Both the position numbers and the translations under genes were made by a program. Source: Lunatibacter salilacus (GTDB taxonomy: Bacteria; Bacteroidota; Bacteroidia; Cytophagales; Cyclobacteriaceae). From it: a stretch of DNA of 64,000 nucleotides. The stretch is taken from the NCBI RefSeq assembly GCF_009797935.1, contig NZ_VOLC01000026.1, forward strand, positions 24,951 through 88,950, in the 5' to 3' direction. Under the pieces are notes generated by a model. The model worked only from the letters and a program-made list of their open reading frames with translations. It did not search any database and had not been told where the DNA came from. Shown piece by piece: positions 39,282 to 48,971 of the stretch (positions are counted from its first letter, which is position 1; each line of letters opens with the position of its first letter).

Positions 39282-39905
39282 TTATGGGTTGAAGACTGGG
39301 TCCTTCCAATTATTTTTTCGACAGATAAGTGCCATCAGAAGATTGACTCCGGAATGAAAAACCATTAATAGAAAAATAGCCAGTAGCGGCACACCAAAAA
39401 TTTGATAAGGCCAGGCATAGGTCCATACCCCCAGGTTAATGGTAATAATTTCCCCAATAGTGGGGAAAACCATGGCTACCAGTAACGCCATGATTAGCTT
39501 TCCCGAAAATCCTGATATAGGTACAGAAATGACAAGTTGTTTTTCTATTTTATATATATATGTGAATGCCAAGCCCCAGGCGAATGGCAGCCAGAAAGGA
39601 AATTCTCTTCCATTTGCCAAATCATGGTATTGCCAATAACCATAATAAATACCCCACAACTCGCACAATATTCCAAAAATGGCACTTATAACCAATCCAG
39701 TTAGGTAGATATACCTGTCATGGCTTTTTTTGGCGAATTTTCTCCCCACGGTCATCAACATGTAGATCGCAAGAATTAAGGCAACCCACCCGTCATAAGC
39801 GTGGAAAAGGCCTATCATAACTCCGGCAAGAATTAACTTTGACAGGTTTTTTATCAGGATAGAGGAAAGTTGACTTTGATTTAAGGAAATGGTGGCTGTT
39901 TTCAA
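39282..39905 (-). CDS. Integral membrane protein with repeated E-x(6)-G-x-W-x-Y motif
   Basis: A 207-residue protein of about six membrane helices. ELWGIYYGYWQY (near residue 85) and EIITINLGVWTY (near 152) share a Glu-Gly-Trp-Tyr pattern that also appears in CruF-like carotenoid hydratases and related membrane proteins, so an internal duplication of a three-helix unit is likely. I cannot assign a function. A good promoter lies upstream. Confidence 0.65.
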   Translation of the reverse strand: MKTATISLNQSQLSSILIKNLSKLILAGVMIGLFHAYDGWVALILAIYMLMTVGRKFAKKSHDRYIYLTGLVISAIFGILCELWGIYYGYWQYHDLANGREFPFWLPFAWGLAFTYIYKIEKQLVISVPISGFSGKLIMALLVAMVFPTIGEIITINLGVWTYAWPYQIFGVPLLAIFLLMVFHSGVNLLMALICRKNNWKDPVFNP

Positions 39906-39970
39906 AATAAGAATAAATAGATCAAACTTGTTTCAAATCAATTATAGAGAAAAAAAGTGACTTGTTGCTA

Positions 39971-40002
39971 CAAAGATAGCCATTGCTACAAAGTTTTTCA
40001 AA
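39971..40002 (-). promoter_or_regulatory. Promoter for the membrane protein gene
   Basis: Read on the minus strand: TTTG (40002-39999), 20 bases, TATCTTTG (39978-39971). Both boxes match the Bacteroidota consensus exactly. It lies 66 bases before the ATG. Confidence 0.65.
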
Positions 40003-40020
40003 ATGGGTTGCGAAATGTAG

Positions 40021-40713
40021 CTAAATTTTTCTCAAACGAAGTTGCCGGATCATCTCGGCGATACCGGAACTAGCGGTGTCTTGGATTGTTATCAGGTTTT
40101 TTACGGGAGGAACCACAGGCACTTTTATGTCTATGACAAATTTTGGAATATCCCGGGTGGTATAATTTAAAAGACCGGCGGCCGGATATACCAATAATGA
40201 GGTGCCGACTACTGCAAATATATCTGCGTTTTCTGTAGCTTCAATGGCGGGATCCATCATCGGAACCTGTTCTCCAAACCAAACGATAAATGGTCTGAGT
40301 TGGGATCCTTTTTCGCAGGTGTCACCTAAATTTAATTCCCAATGATCCATTTGGTATACCAACCGAGGATCTTGGGTACTTTGGGATTTGAACAGTTCTC
40401 CGTGTAGGTGAATAACTTTGCTGGATCCTGCTCTTTCATGCAGGTCATCTACGTTTTGGGTGATGATCGTGACATCATATTCTTTTTCCAAATTTGCCAA
40501 TTGGATATGGGCTGCGTTGGGTTGGGCAAGAATGCAGGCTTGCCGCCGCTTATTATAGAAATCCAATACTAAGGCTTTGTCTTTATGCCATCCCTCTGGA
40601 GAAGCTACTGCCATGACATCATGGCCTTCCCACAATCCGTTGGAGTCTCTGAAGGTTGCGATGCCACTCTCAGCCGAGATACCCGCACCACTCAATATTA
40701 CCAAGCGTTTCAT
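40021..40713 (-). CDS. Sir2-family NAD-dependent deacylase (class III-like, no zinc cysteines)
   Basis: A 230-residue sirtuin with the NAD motif GAGISAESGIATFRD (9-23), TQNVDDLHERAG (85-96) and catalytic H104 in HLHGE. Y53-N-K-R56 matches the YxxR motif that recognises succinyl or malonyl lysine in CobB and SIRT5. The zinc module is odd: the stretch that should hold four cysteines (after residue 108) has only one, so the zinc site is lost. Such zinc-less sirtuins occur in Bacteroidota. It removes acyl groups from lysines of metabolic enzymes. It lies 15 bases after the OmpA-family gene and may be co-transcribed. Confidence 0.88.
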   Translation of the reverse strand: MKRLVILSGAGISAESGIATFRDSNGLWEGHDVMAVASPEGWHKDKALVLDFYNKRRQACILAQPNAAHIQLANLEKEYDVTIITQNVDDLHERAGSSKVIHLHGELFKSQSTQDPRLVYQMDHWELNLGDTCEKGSQLRPFIVWFGEQVPMMDPAIEATENADIFAVVGTSLLVYPAAGLLNYTTRDIPKFVIDIKVPVVPPVKNLITIQDTASSGIAEMIRQLRLRKI

Positions 40714-40728
40714 TATGAGTTTGTTTTT

Positions 40729-43098
40729 TTAAAAAGCGTCTGAGTCATAGATAATTATCTCCACTTTTCTGTCCTCAGTTCTCGACCCTCGATTTCTGTT
40801 CCTTATCAGTAGTCCTCCCGGTTTGACTGAAATCCGGTCTTCATCTACATTATGCTGATTTACCAGCAGGGCTTTAACATGATTTACCCGCTTTTCTACC
40901 AATTGTAAGTTGTAAGAAATGTCTCCAGTATTGTCCGCAAAACCAGAAAGAGTGACGTAGAATGCAGGCTGCGCTTCCAAAATAGCGACAACAGACTCCA
41001 GTTTCTGCTTCTCTGACTCCTCCAGTTGGTCTCGGTTGATGCCAAAATAAACTTCTTTTTTGGAATTAGGAAGTCCAATGATAATTTCTTTGTCCAAAAA
41101 TAGGGTGTCTGCTTGGCTACGCCATGAATTATCCATTGGGGGTACCTGATTTAAACTTTCGAAAGGCTCGGACCTATCATCTTTGGAAATATCGGTAACT
41201 TTTGCTTGAACCTGCAAAGAATCATTAAAAGTGCTTCGCTCACTTATTGGATCAGCTTTTTCACCGACTCTTGGTATGAAAACTGGAGCGATGGTATTAG
41301 ATCGTTGATTTTGTCTATTCAATTCCGATCTAGGTCTATAAATAGTCGAAGTACGGGATTGTCCATATTCCCTCGGGTATCTGGTAGTTCTACTTCTATT
41401 TGACGGATCGGATTGCATATAAATGTTTTGTTCCCAGGGATCAGGCTGGATGTAATTGTATGAACTGTATGGTTGTGGTTGGTTTTGATAAAGACGTTGA
41501 CTTTGCGAATAGGGGAAAAAGTAGCTGTCCTGATCAGTAAACTGCTCCTGAAAAGTTGGTTCGCTTCCAAGAGGATCCGACTGGTCAAATGTTTGTGAGA
41601 GCTGTCGCCAATTATCGTTTTGGACAAGGGCCCCATTGAGCTGATTATAGAATTCCCGGAAATTTTGATTAAATAAAACCGTATCAAAAGTTTCATCATG
41701 ATCAATTTTTTCCTCTAACATAATTCGGTCTAAACTGTCGATTCGGTTATTTCTAAATTGAATCTGATCATTTATTATACTACGCCGATAACTTAAGCTG
41801 TCTGCTTTTTCACTTAAACGGGTTCTATACCGATTTAGGGAATTGATGTTTTCTAGATCTTGATCGGTCGGTTCCTCTAAGTTGGCCCATTCTGAGGCTA
41901 ATAGGTTAACGGAATCCATCTCGGCGTATAAACCTTCTATTGAGCGCGTATAATATTCTTCCTCCCGCTGCTCAGCAAGTAAAGCAAGGGATTCCTCAGT
42001 CTTGGCGACTCTCCAAGAGAGTAGTTCATTGCTTCTTTGAGGGGGGTTAATCTGGAAGAAATTGAAATATTGGTTGAAAGGTTGCGTAGGGACAGTAGTG
42101 GCGGCAATTGAGTCTTTTTCACGGATTTGGGTTTCTTCTTCCAATTTTGCTATTGCTTGGCTTTTAGCATATGTTTTTCCAGGGCTGACCCTGGATGCCC
42201 TAAATGCCTGCCGGGATGGCGCTAAACTGAATTTAAGGCCTGCATGGTGGTAGATGTACCAATCATTTCTCCCATTTTCATCTCCCCTCCATCTATTTTC
42301 CGCATTTACCTCATTGGTGCCAGGCATAGCGGCATAAGCTTGGAATTCATTTGAGTAGGACTCCCTATATACTCCACTCACATCGTCGAGGTAATCCGTG
42401 GAACTGTGTCTGAAATCACTCTGAACAAATAGTTCTATTTGTTTAGCTATTTTAAACCGTATCCCCAGCCCAAGACCATAATAGAATCCCCGATTAAAAT
42501 AGCCTTCCTCCAATTCCGTATTGAGGGAGCGGAGGTCTGTTTCAAATTGTCTGTTGGGAATTACCATACCACTGGAATAATCGTAAGGTAAACCAGCGTC
42601 ATCCAGTAAATCGCCGGAAACATCAAATTGAAATATCCCTGCTCCCAAAGTAAAATAAGGGGCCATAAAAGCAGTTTTGTTAAGGATCCGATCATTGTCC
42701 GTGCGAAAAACAATTGCCAGCCCCGCATCTTGAAGTCTAGTTTGGAAATTTAGAGACCGATTAAAATTGGGAAGCTGTGTTTGAAGTATCCCATCCTTGT
42801 TCATATAGCGGTCACTCATAGTCATATGGTATTGACCTCCTGAAAGCATCAAGCTCAACGAACGACTTATCCTTCCTTCCAAAGAAACTGAATAGGAAGC
42901 TTCCGGAATATAATACGGATTATAATCAAAATGGCGTAGTAAATTTTTGACACCTTCTACACGGTAAGGACTGAGGTCACCGTAATAGTTGGTGTAGCCT
43001 ACCCCAAAGCCAAGCCGGTATTTATACGGATCCAACTGGGCGAAGGAAGTTAAAACCCAACCCATCAGAAATAGAATTACTATCAATTTTTTAAACAT
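40729..43098 (-). CDS. Outer membrane protein with C-terminal OmpA peptidoglycan-binding domain
   Basis: Signal peptide (1-20), a predicted beta-barrel (about 25-290, LGFGVGYTNYYGDLSPY and alternating strands), a coiled-coil segment (about 365-460), then a low-complexity Gln/Ser/Tyr/Arg linker (about 510-600) and an OmpA-like domain (about 680-789). The latter has the NxxD-like FADNTGDISYNLQLVEKRVNHV core that binds diaminopimelate of peptidoglycan. It probably ties the outer membrane to the cell wall. The partner gene upstream ends 3 bases before it, so the two are an operon. Confidence 0.85.
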   Translation of the reverse strand: MFKKLIVILFLMGWVLTSFAQLDPYKYRLGFGVGYTNYYGDLSPYRVEGVKNLLRHFDYNPYYIPEASYSVSLEGRISRSLSLMLSGGQYHMTMSDRYMNKDGILQTQLPNFNRSLNFQTRLQDAGLAIVFRTDNDRILNKTAFMAPYFTLGAGIFQFDVSGDLLDDAGLPYDYSSGMVIPNRQFETDLRSLNTELEEGYFNRGFYYGLGLGIRFKIAKQIELFVQSDFRHSSTDYLDDVSGVYRESYSNEFQAYAAMPGTNEVNAENRWRGDENGRNDWYIYHHAGLKFSLAPSRQAFRASRVSPGKTYAKSQAIAKLEEETQIREKDSIAATTVPTQPFNQYFNFFQINPPQRSNELLSWRVAKTEESLALLAEQREEEYYTRSIEGLYAEMDSVNLLASEWANLEEPTDQDLENINSLNRYRTRLSEKADSLSYRRSIINDQIQFRNNRIDSLDRIMLEEKIDHDETFDTVLFNQNFREFYNQLNGALVQNDNWRQLSQTFDQSDPLGSEPTFQEQFTDQDSYFFPYSQSQRLYQNQPQPYSSYNYIQPDPWEQNIYMQSDPSNRSRTTRYPREYGQSRTSTIYRPRSELNRQNQRSNTIAPVFIPRVGEKADPISERSTFNDSLQVQAKVTDISKDDRSEPFESLNQVPPMDNSWRSQADTLFLDKEIIIGLPNSKKEVYFGINRDQLEESEKQKLESVVAILEAQPAFYVTLSGFADNTGDISYNLQLVEKRVNHVKALLVNQHNVDEDRISVKPGGLLIRNRNRGSRTEDRKVEIIIYDSDAF

Positions 43099-43101
43099 GG
43101 C

Positions 43102-44259
43102 TTATTTATTCAAGCCCAACCAAAGGTTAAATTCAAGACTAAACCCGATAAAGGGATATAGTGTAATGTTTTCCAATGAACTATTATTTACTTCCGAGGA
43201 GGTCAAGACTGCTCCTGCATTAAATCTCAATATTTGGAACATGGAATAGCCAAGTCCAATATATGAGGGTCTGCCAATCAGGGGACCACTGATAGATACT
43301 CCATCGCTGTTAGTCATATTGTTGGTAAATATGCCTGTAGATAAAGAAGCATTTCCCAAAAACTTTGTAAATGCCTTTCTTCCGAGCGGGACGGCAATCC
43401 CTACATAAGGAGATGTACCATAATCGAAGTTATTAAAATCCCCTCCAAAATAGGCTCCCGCATAGCCGACATTTATGGGAAGGTAGTTAGGTCTTTTTTC
43501 CGTCGGGAAATTGTCAATGTTAATTATTTCCACGAGCATCAATAAGTTTGAGCGTAGGTACTGATCTGCCTCCGCCTGGGTAAGAGCAACTAGCTCATCG
43601 ATAAGCTGACTTGCATAAATAGCCTCATCTCGCGAATCATCATCTTTCCTCCGCAATATGTTAAATTTTGCGTTTCGAAGACGAAGGTTATGGGTCTGTT
43701 CGATCTTTTGCCGGACGACGTCACTGAATCCTATAAATTCCTGATCCAGAGGATGTGTATAATTTGCAACGCCCTGAAATAGGATTTGATTTAACTGGGT
43801 CATCATTACCCGCTGAGAGGACATTGTTTGCAGTCCCCGTCTGCTTACCTCATAATTCGCACGGATATAAGCCTCCAGATTGTTCAATATGGATTCTTTA
43901 AGTTCCTGCATATCCTCGGAACTTGCTCTTTCATAATACTTCATGGTAAGCGAATAATTCTCATTGCTCCGAAGGGGATTTGTAATGAAAAGCTCAAACA
44001 ATTCACTTTCTTGGAGATATGGTGTCTTCCACTTATAAGAATTTCCAGAATTGTCAGATTTTCGCGAACGATAAATATCCATCGTTACCAATCGGACACT
44101 TGAAGGAATGCGTCCTTGGATATTGAATATTTCTTCTGAAGGCAGAGGCAACCCCCCATTAAGTTGGTTTTTGGCACCGGAATATTCCACCGTTTTGATT
44201 TGTGAAAAACCAATTAAAGGCAGAAAAAAGATAAATAGGTAAGGTATTATTATTCTCAT
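43102..44259 (-). CDS. Hypothetical outer membrane protein, operon partner of the OmpA-family gene
   Basis: A signal peptide (1-19) is followed by a mostly helical region (about 100-240) and C-terminal beta strands ending SLEFNLWLGLNK, as in small outer membrane barrels. Family not recognised. It is first in a two-gene operon with the OmpA-family gene (3 bases apart), so I infer a shared envelope role. Confidence 0.7.
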   Translation of the reverse strand: MRIIIPYLFIFFLPLIGFSQIKTVEYSGAKNQLNGGLPLPSEEIFNIQGRIPSSVRLVTMDIYRSRKSDNSGNSYKWKTPYLQESELFELFITNPLRSNENYSLTMKYYERASSEDMQELKESILNNLEAYIRANYEVSRRGLQTMSSQRVMMTQLNQILFQGVANYTHPLDQEFIGFSDVVRQKIEQTHNLRLRNAKFNILRRKDDDSRDEAIYASQLIDELVALTQAEADQYLRSNLLMLVEIINIDNFPTEKRPNYLPINVGYAGAYFGGDFNNFDYGTSPYVGIAVPLGRKAFTKFLGNASLSTGIFTNNMTNSDGVSISGPLIGRPSYIGLGYSMFQILRFNAGAVLTSSEVNNSSLENITLYPFIGFSLEFNLWLGLNK

Positions 44260-44463
44260 GATGTATATTGGCTAATTATCCCTAGCAATATAAGAAAAAT
44301 TACCAAGAATAGTTTGGAATTTTTTGATGGATATTTAATAAATTATTGAAAAAAAGACTAATTACAGAAACATACAACTTTGTTATATGGTTTTTGTTTA
44401 TCAGAAATTTAGAAAAAAACTATATCGTTGGTAAGTAACTGTGCATAAGAATATTAAAAAATA

Positions 44464-44490
44464 TAGGCATCCAAAAATTTTGGATGCCTA
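44464..44490 (-). terminator. Terminator of topA
   Basis: A perfect 27-base palindrome (TAGGCATCC, loop AAAAATTTT, GGATGCCTA) lies 8 bases past the topA stop. On the minus strand it is followed by TATTTTTT, so it is a strong rho-independent terminator. Confidence 0.8.
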
Positions 44491-44498
44491 CAACATAT

Positions 44499-46820
44499 CT
44501 ATTTTTTCTTTTTAAACCCTTTTCCCTTTTTTGGTTCTGGTTGATTTTCGATAATACTGACCGTTTCTTCATAGGTAAGCTGATCGGCCTCTTTATCTTT
44601 TGGAATTTTAAAATTATTCTTCCCTACTTTAATATAGGGCCCCCATCGTCCATTTAGAATTTCGATTTCGGGATTCTCGTCGAAGCTCTTGATATGTTTT
44701 TTGGAATCCGCTTCACGCTTGTCTTTAATCAATTGAATAGCTTCATCCTCAGTAATAGATAGCGGATCAAGTTCTTTGCCCAAAGATACAAATTTACTGT
44801 CATGCCGGATATAAGGACCAAATCTACCAATGGCAGCAACAATTTTCTTATCTTCAAATTGGCCTACATCTCTGGGAAGTTTAAACAACTCCAAGGCATC
44901 CTCCAATGAAATACTCTCTATAAATTGCCCTTTCTTAAGACTGGCGAATTGCTTCTCCTCATCTTCTTGTTCTCCGATCTGAACTAATGGACCAAACTTG
45001 CCTAACCTTGCGATTACTTTTTTTCCTGTCTTTGGATCAATCCCGATTTCTTTGGAAGAATTTACGTCTGTTCTCTTGATGTTTTCGGTTTCCTCCACTC
45101 GGGTATGGAAGCTGCCATAGAAATTCGCTATCATTTCTTCCCATCGCTGCTTGCCGTTGGCAATATGGTCAAATTCCTTTTCCACATTCGCTGTGAACGA
45201 GAAGTCAATGACGGTAGGGAAATGTTCCACCAAAAAGTCATTGACCACCATTGCAATATTCGTGGGGAAGAGTTTGTTTTTTTCGGCTCCCGTATTTTCA
45301 GTTTTCTCAGCTTCGGTGAAGGCTCCGCCTTGAACGAGCATTTCTACGTATTTTCTGGGTGTACCTTCCCTAGATTCCTTTATGACGTAATTCCTCTTTT
45401 GAATCGTAGAAATGGTAGGGGCGTAGGTAGATGGTCTTCCAATGCCCATTTCTTCCAGTTTTTTTACCAGAGACGCTTCAGTATAACGGGCGGCGGCACG
45501 CGTAAATGACTGTCTACCTTTCATCTCCTTCAGATCCAACTGCTGACCTTCTGCGAGCGGTGGAAGAAGTCCTTTGCTTCCTTTTTCCTCATCATCCTCA
45601 TCGTCTTCCGAGCTTTCCAAATAAACTTTTAGAAACCCCTCAAATTTGATGACTTCTCCGCTTGCGGACAAGGTCTGATCTGAATTGGATATGGCGATGG
45701 AAACATTTGTTTTTTCGAGTCGAGCATCCGCCATTTGGGAAGCAATTGCCCTTTTCCAGATCAGTTCATAAAGCCGCTGTTCGTTTCGGTCATTTCCGGC
45801 CTCACTAACAGAAAAATCCGTAGGTCTTATAGCCTCGTGGGCTTCCTGCGCCCCTTCTGACTTTGTAGTGAATTTCCTCTTTTGATGATATTCTTTCCCG
45901 TACGATCCTACTATTTCGTTTTCGGCACTCGCCATGGCGTCTTCTGACAGATTAACACTGTCTGTACGCATATAGGTAATTTTCCCGCCCTCATAAAGCT
46001 TTTGGGCAATATTCATCGTTTGGGCTACCGAAAAATAAAGTTTTCGACTGGCCTCCTGTTGAAGGGTTGAAGTGGTAAAGGGAGCAGCAGGAGTTTTCTT
46101 GGTAGGTTTGGTTTCAAGAGATTTGATTGAATAAGCTGCTTCCATGCACGCTTTAAGAAAGGCCTCAGCCTCTTCCTTAGTTTCAAATTTCTTGGGAAGC
46201 TCCGCATACAGGTTTTTGCCTTTTACGTCAAATATGGCTGTAACTTTATAAGAAGAAACGGAATTGAACTTTTCGATCTCCCTTTCCCGCTCCACAATAA
46301 AGCGTACGGCTACCGACTGTACCCGACCGGCGGAAAGTCCTGCTTTTATTTTCTTCCAAAGCACCGGGGAGAGTTCAAATCCGACCAGACGGTCCAAAAT
46401 TCTCCGTGCCTGTTGGGCATTTACCAAATCGATATCTATGGAACGGGGATTTTCCATCGCCTTGGCGATGGCTGTTTTTGTGATTTCTCGGAATACAATC
46501 CTCCTGCTGTTATCGTCCTTTAGATTTAAGACTTCTTTTAAATGCCAGGAAATGGCTTCCCCCTCACGGTCATCATCACTTGCGAGATAAATCATTTCTG
46601 ATTCTTTCACTAAAAGTTTTAATTGCTTGATAACCTCCTTTTTATCGGGGGATACTTCGTATGTGGGTTTGAAATGGTTTTTTATGTCAATGGCATTTTC
46701 ACCTTTGGGAAGATCCCTGACATGGCCATAACTTGAGGCGACTTTGAAGTCTTTTCCGAGGTAACCTTCGATTGTTTTTGCCTTTGCCGGGGACTCGACT
46801 ATGACTAAGTTTTTTGGCAT
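44499..46820 (-). CDS. topA: DNA topoisomerase I
   Basis: A 773-residue type IA topoisomerase: Toprim domain at the N-terminus (MPKNLVIVESPAKAKTIEGYLG, with DDDREGEAI near 79), and active-site tyrosine Y283 in YMRTDSVNL. The C-terminal region has repeated Topo_C zinc-less modules (GKFGPLVQIGE, GRFGPYIRHD, GRWGPYIKVG) and a lysine-rich end. It relaxes negative supercoils in the cytoplasm. Length and order are normal for Bacteroidota. It has its own promoter and terminator. Confidence 0.97.
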   Translation of the reverse strand: MPKNLVIVESPAKAKTIEGYLGKDFKVASSYGHVRDLPKGENAIDIKNHFKPTYEVSPDKKEVIKQLKLLVKESEMIYLASDDDREGEAISWHLKEVLNLKDDNSRRIVFREITKTAIAKAMENPRSIDIDLVNAQQARRILDRLVGFELSPVLWKKIKAGLSAGRVQSVAVRFIVEREREIEKFNSVSSYKVTAIFDVKGKNLYAELPKKFETKEEAEAFLKACMEAAYSIKSLETKPTKKTPAAPFTTSTLQQEASRKLYFSVAQTMNIAQKLYEGGKITYMRTDSVNLSEDAMASAENEIVGSYGKEYHQKRKFTTKSEGAQEAHEAIRPTDFSVSEAGNDRNEQRLYELIWKRAIASQMADARLEKTNVSIAISNSDQTLSASGEVIKFEGFLKVYLESSEDDEDDEEKGSKGLLPPLAEGQQLDLKEMKGRQSFTRAAARYTEASLVKKLEEMGIGRPSTYAPTISTIQKRNYVIKESREGTPRKYVEMLVQGGAFTEAEKTENTGAEKNKLFPTNIAMVVNDFLVEHFPTVIDFSFTANVEKEFDHIANGKQRWEEMIANFYGSFHTRVEETENIKRTDVNSSKEIGIDPKTGKKVIARLGKFGPLVQIGEQEDEEKQFASLKKGQFIESISLEDALELFKLPRDVGQFEDKKIVAAIGRFGPYIRHDSKFVSLGKELDPLSITEDEAIQLIKDKREADSKKHIKSFDENPEIEILNGRWGPYIKVGKNNFKIPKDKEADQLTYEETVSIIENQPEPKKGKGFKKKK

Positions 46821-46871
46821 AGTTTCTTTTTATTTATTGTGGAAAGCAGCATGCTTCCTTTAAATTTGGCC

Positions 46872-46903
46872 TAAAAATAGATGTCATATTATTCTTGTCC
46901 AAA
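46872..46903 (-). promoter_or_regulatory. Candidate promoter of topA
   Basis: On the minus strand: TTTG (46903-46900), 20 bases, TATTTTTA (46879-46872), one base away from TAnnTTTG. It lies about 50 bases before the topA start codon. Confidence 0.5.
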
Positions 46904-46974
46904 TATTCGGGGTACCCAATTTTTTCTGGTGTGATATTTTCACATGAAAATTGGCTTAAAAATTAATAATAATT

Positions 46975-47457
46975 ATGCAAGTAGAGAAGAAGTTAACCTT
47001 ATTAAGGCATGGGGAAGCCGCTGTAGGAATGGGTCAATCAGGAGACCTAAAAAGAAAACTTACCCAACAAGGGAGAATACAACTTTTACGGTTAAGTAAT
47101 CTCCTGGAGTTTGAAGAGATGCATTTCGATTACGCCGTCTCTAGTCCAGCTATGCGTTGTCTCGAATCACTTGAAATAATCAATAAAGAAAAAAGAATTC
47201 CAAAAGTAGAAAAAAATCCATCTATTTACGATGCGCCTGTTATGGGTCTTCTTGACATAATCAATTCATTTGAAGATACTTATTCAAATGTGTTATTGAT
47301 TGGCCATAACCCCGGGATTAGTCATTTAGTTGGTTTTCTTACCGGAGACAGTTCCATTGTCTTTGTACCAGGGATGTTGGTTAGAATCTCCTTTGAATTC
47401 GCCGACTGGAAATTGGTTTCAAGAAATTCAGGCCGAATTTTGGAAGTAATTCAATGA
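46975..47457 (+). CDS. SixA-like phosphohistidine phosphatase (histidine phosphatase superfamily)
   Basis: A 160-residue phosphatase of the RHG type: LLRHGEA with H12, AVSSPAMRCLESL near 55, and IGHNPG near 105 with the second catalytic His. The size matches SixA, which removes phosphate from histidines of phosphorelay (HPt) proteins. It could act on the relay of the hybrid kinase in the window, but that is speculation. It diverges from topA. Confidence 0.85.
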   Translation: MQVEKKLTLLRHGEAAVGMGQSGDLKRKLTQQGRIQLLRLSNLLEFEEMHFDYAVSSPAMRCLESLEIINKEKRIPKVEKNPSIYDAPVMGLLDIINSFEDTYSNVLLIGHNPGISHLVGFLTGDSSIVFVPGMLVRISFEFADWKLVSRNSGRILEVIQ

Positions 47458-47515
47458 TTTTCTGGTAAATAAACACGCGGTAATTGTTTATTTGGAAATT
47501 TTTTTGAGCCAAATT

Positions 47516-47548
47516 TTTGAATTTTCTTTAATCAAATCCCTAGCTTTG
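47516..47548 (+). promoter_or_regulatory. Promoter of the MATE exporter gene
   Basis: TTTG (47516-47519), 21 bases, TAGCTTTG (47541-47548), both matching the Bacteroidota consensus. The start codon is 25 bases further. Confidence 0.6.
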
Positions 47549-47573
47549 CAGGAAAATTTAACGACCTAACTGC

Positions 47574-48971
47574 ATGGCGCAGCGCATACGATATTTTTTT
47601 GGTTTGTTTTCCGATGCGATCAAAGGGGAGGAACAGGATTATACCCGGATTCCGCTCAAAACCGGCATTTTTCTGCTTGCTGTCCCCATGATTTTGGAGA
47701 TGGTGATGGAATCACTATTTGCGGTGGTAGATATATTTTTCGTTGGAAGGTTGGGTGAACATGCCATAGCTACAGTAGGACTTACCGAGGCGATCTTGAC
47801 CATTATTTATTCTGTCGGCGTTGGTATCAGCATGGCTGGTACGGCTTTGGTGGCAAGGCGGTTTGGGGAGAAGGATTATAAACGTGCCGGGACAGTTACC
47901 TTTCAGTTGCTGTTGGTTGGGGGAGGTACATCCGTACTTATGGGTATTTTGGGATATAGGTTTGCGGAGGAAATATTACAGCTTATGGGTGCGGAACCGG
48001 CGGTTATTTCAAGCGGCATAGGATACACCCGAATAATTTTTGCCGGAAATACAGCCATAATGCTTCTGTTTTTAATCAATGGAATTTTTAGGGGTGCTGG
48101 GCAGCCTCATTTGGCCATGCGGGCACTTTGGATTTCCAACGGACTGAATATCATTTTGGATCCATTGTTAATTTTCGGGATCGGAAATATAGAAGGGTTT
48201 GGAATTGAAGGCGCAGCTTGGGCGACTACGATTGGTAGATCGGTGGGGGTTTTTTACCAGCTGTATCACTTGTTTAACGGTAAACACCGCTTGGTGATAA
48301 AGAAATCCAATCTAAAAGTGCGTTGGGTAACGCTGAAAAGGATTTTTTCTATTTCCATCGGAGGGATGGGGCAGTTTTTGATCGATGCGGCTGCATGGAT
48401 AGTTTTGACCCGTATAGCGGCGACTTTTGGAAGTTCCGCAGTGGCTGGTTATACCATCGCCTTTCGGATCTTAATGTTCAGCCTGATGCCTGCTTGGGGA
48501 CTCTCCGCGGCAGCTGCCACTTTGGTGGGCCAAAGTTTGGGAGCCGGTAAATTTATGCGGGCTGAGCTTTCAGCGTATCTGACGGCCAAGTATAATTTTT
48601 ATTTCTTAGCCGTGGTAACCGGATTATACCTGCTGTTTGCCGATGGACTGGTAAGTTTATTTGCCGATAATCCGGAAGTCATAGAGGTGGCTGGAAATGG
48701 GTTGAAAATTACGGTATTGGGCTATATTTTTTATGCTGTGGGAATGGTAATGGTCCAAGCCTTTAACGGTGCTGGTGATACAAAGACTCCTGCCTACATT
48801 AATATTGGTGTTTTTTGGCTTTTAGAAATTCCACTCGCTTACCTAATGGCGGTTTCTTGGGGTTTTGAGGTCACCGGAATCTTTATTGTAATTGCCTGTT
48901 GCCATTCCATTCACGCACTGATAGCGCTTTGGTTTTTCAGGAAGGGGAAATGGAAGAAAATGCCTCTTTAG
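47574..48971 (+). CDS. MATE family efflux transporter
   Basis: A 465-residue protein with 12 membrane helices in two homologous halves, with the MATE patterns PMILEMVMESLFAVVDIFFVGRLG at 47688-47759 and SLMPAWGLSAAAATLVGQSLGAG in the second half. It exports cationic drugs or metabolites in exchange for sodium or protons. Substrate unknown. It has its own promoter and is likely monocistronic. Confidence 0.92.
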   Translation: MAQRIRYFFGLFSDAIKGEEQDYTRIPLKTGIFLLAVPMILEMVMESLFAVVDIFFVGRLGEHAIATVGLTEAILTIIYSVGVGISMAGTALVARRFGEKDYKRAGTVTFQLLLVGGGTSVLMGILGYRFAEEILQLMGAEPAVISSGIGYTRIIFAGNTAIMLLFLINGIFRGAGQPHLAMRALWISNGLNIILDPLLIFGIGNIEGFGIEGAAWATTIGRSVGVFYQLYHLFNGKHRLVIKKSNLKVRWVTLKRIFSISIGGMGQFLIDAAAWIVLTRIAATFGSSAVAGYTIAFRILMFSLMPAWGLSAAAATLVGQSLGAGKFMRAELSAYLTAKYNFYFLAVVTGLYLLFADGLVSLFADNPEVIEVAGNGLKITVLGYIFYAVGMVMVQAFNGAGDTKTPAYINIGVFWLLEIPLAYLMAVSWGFEVTGIFIVIACCHSIHALIALWFFRKGKWKKMPL

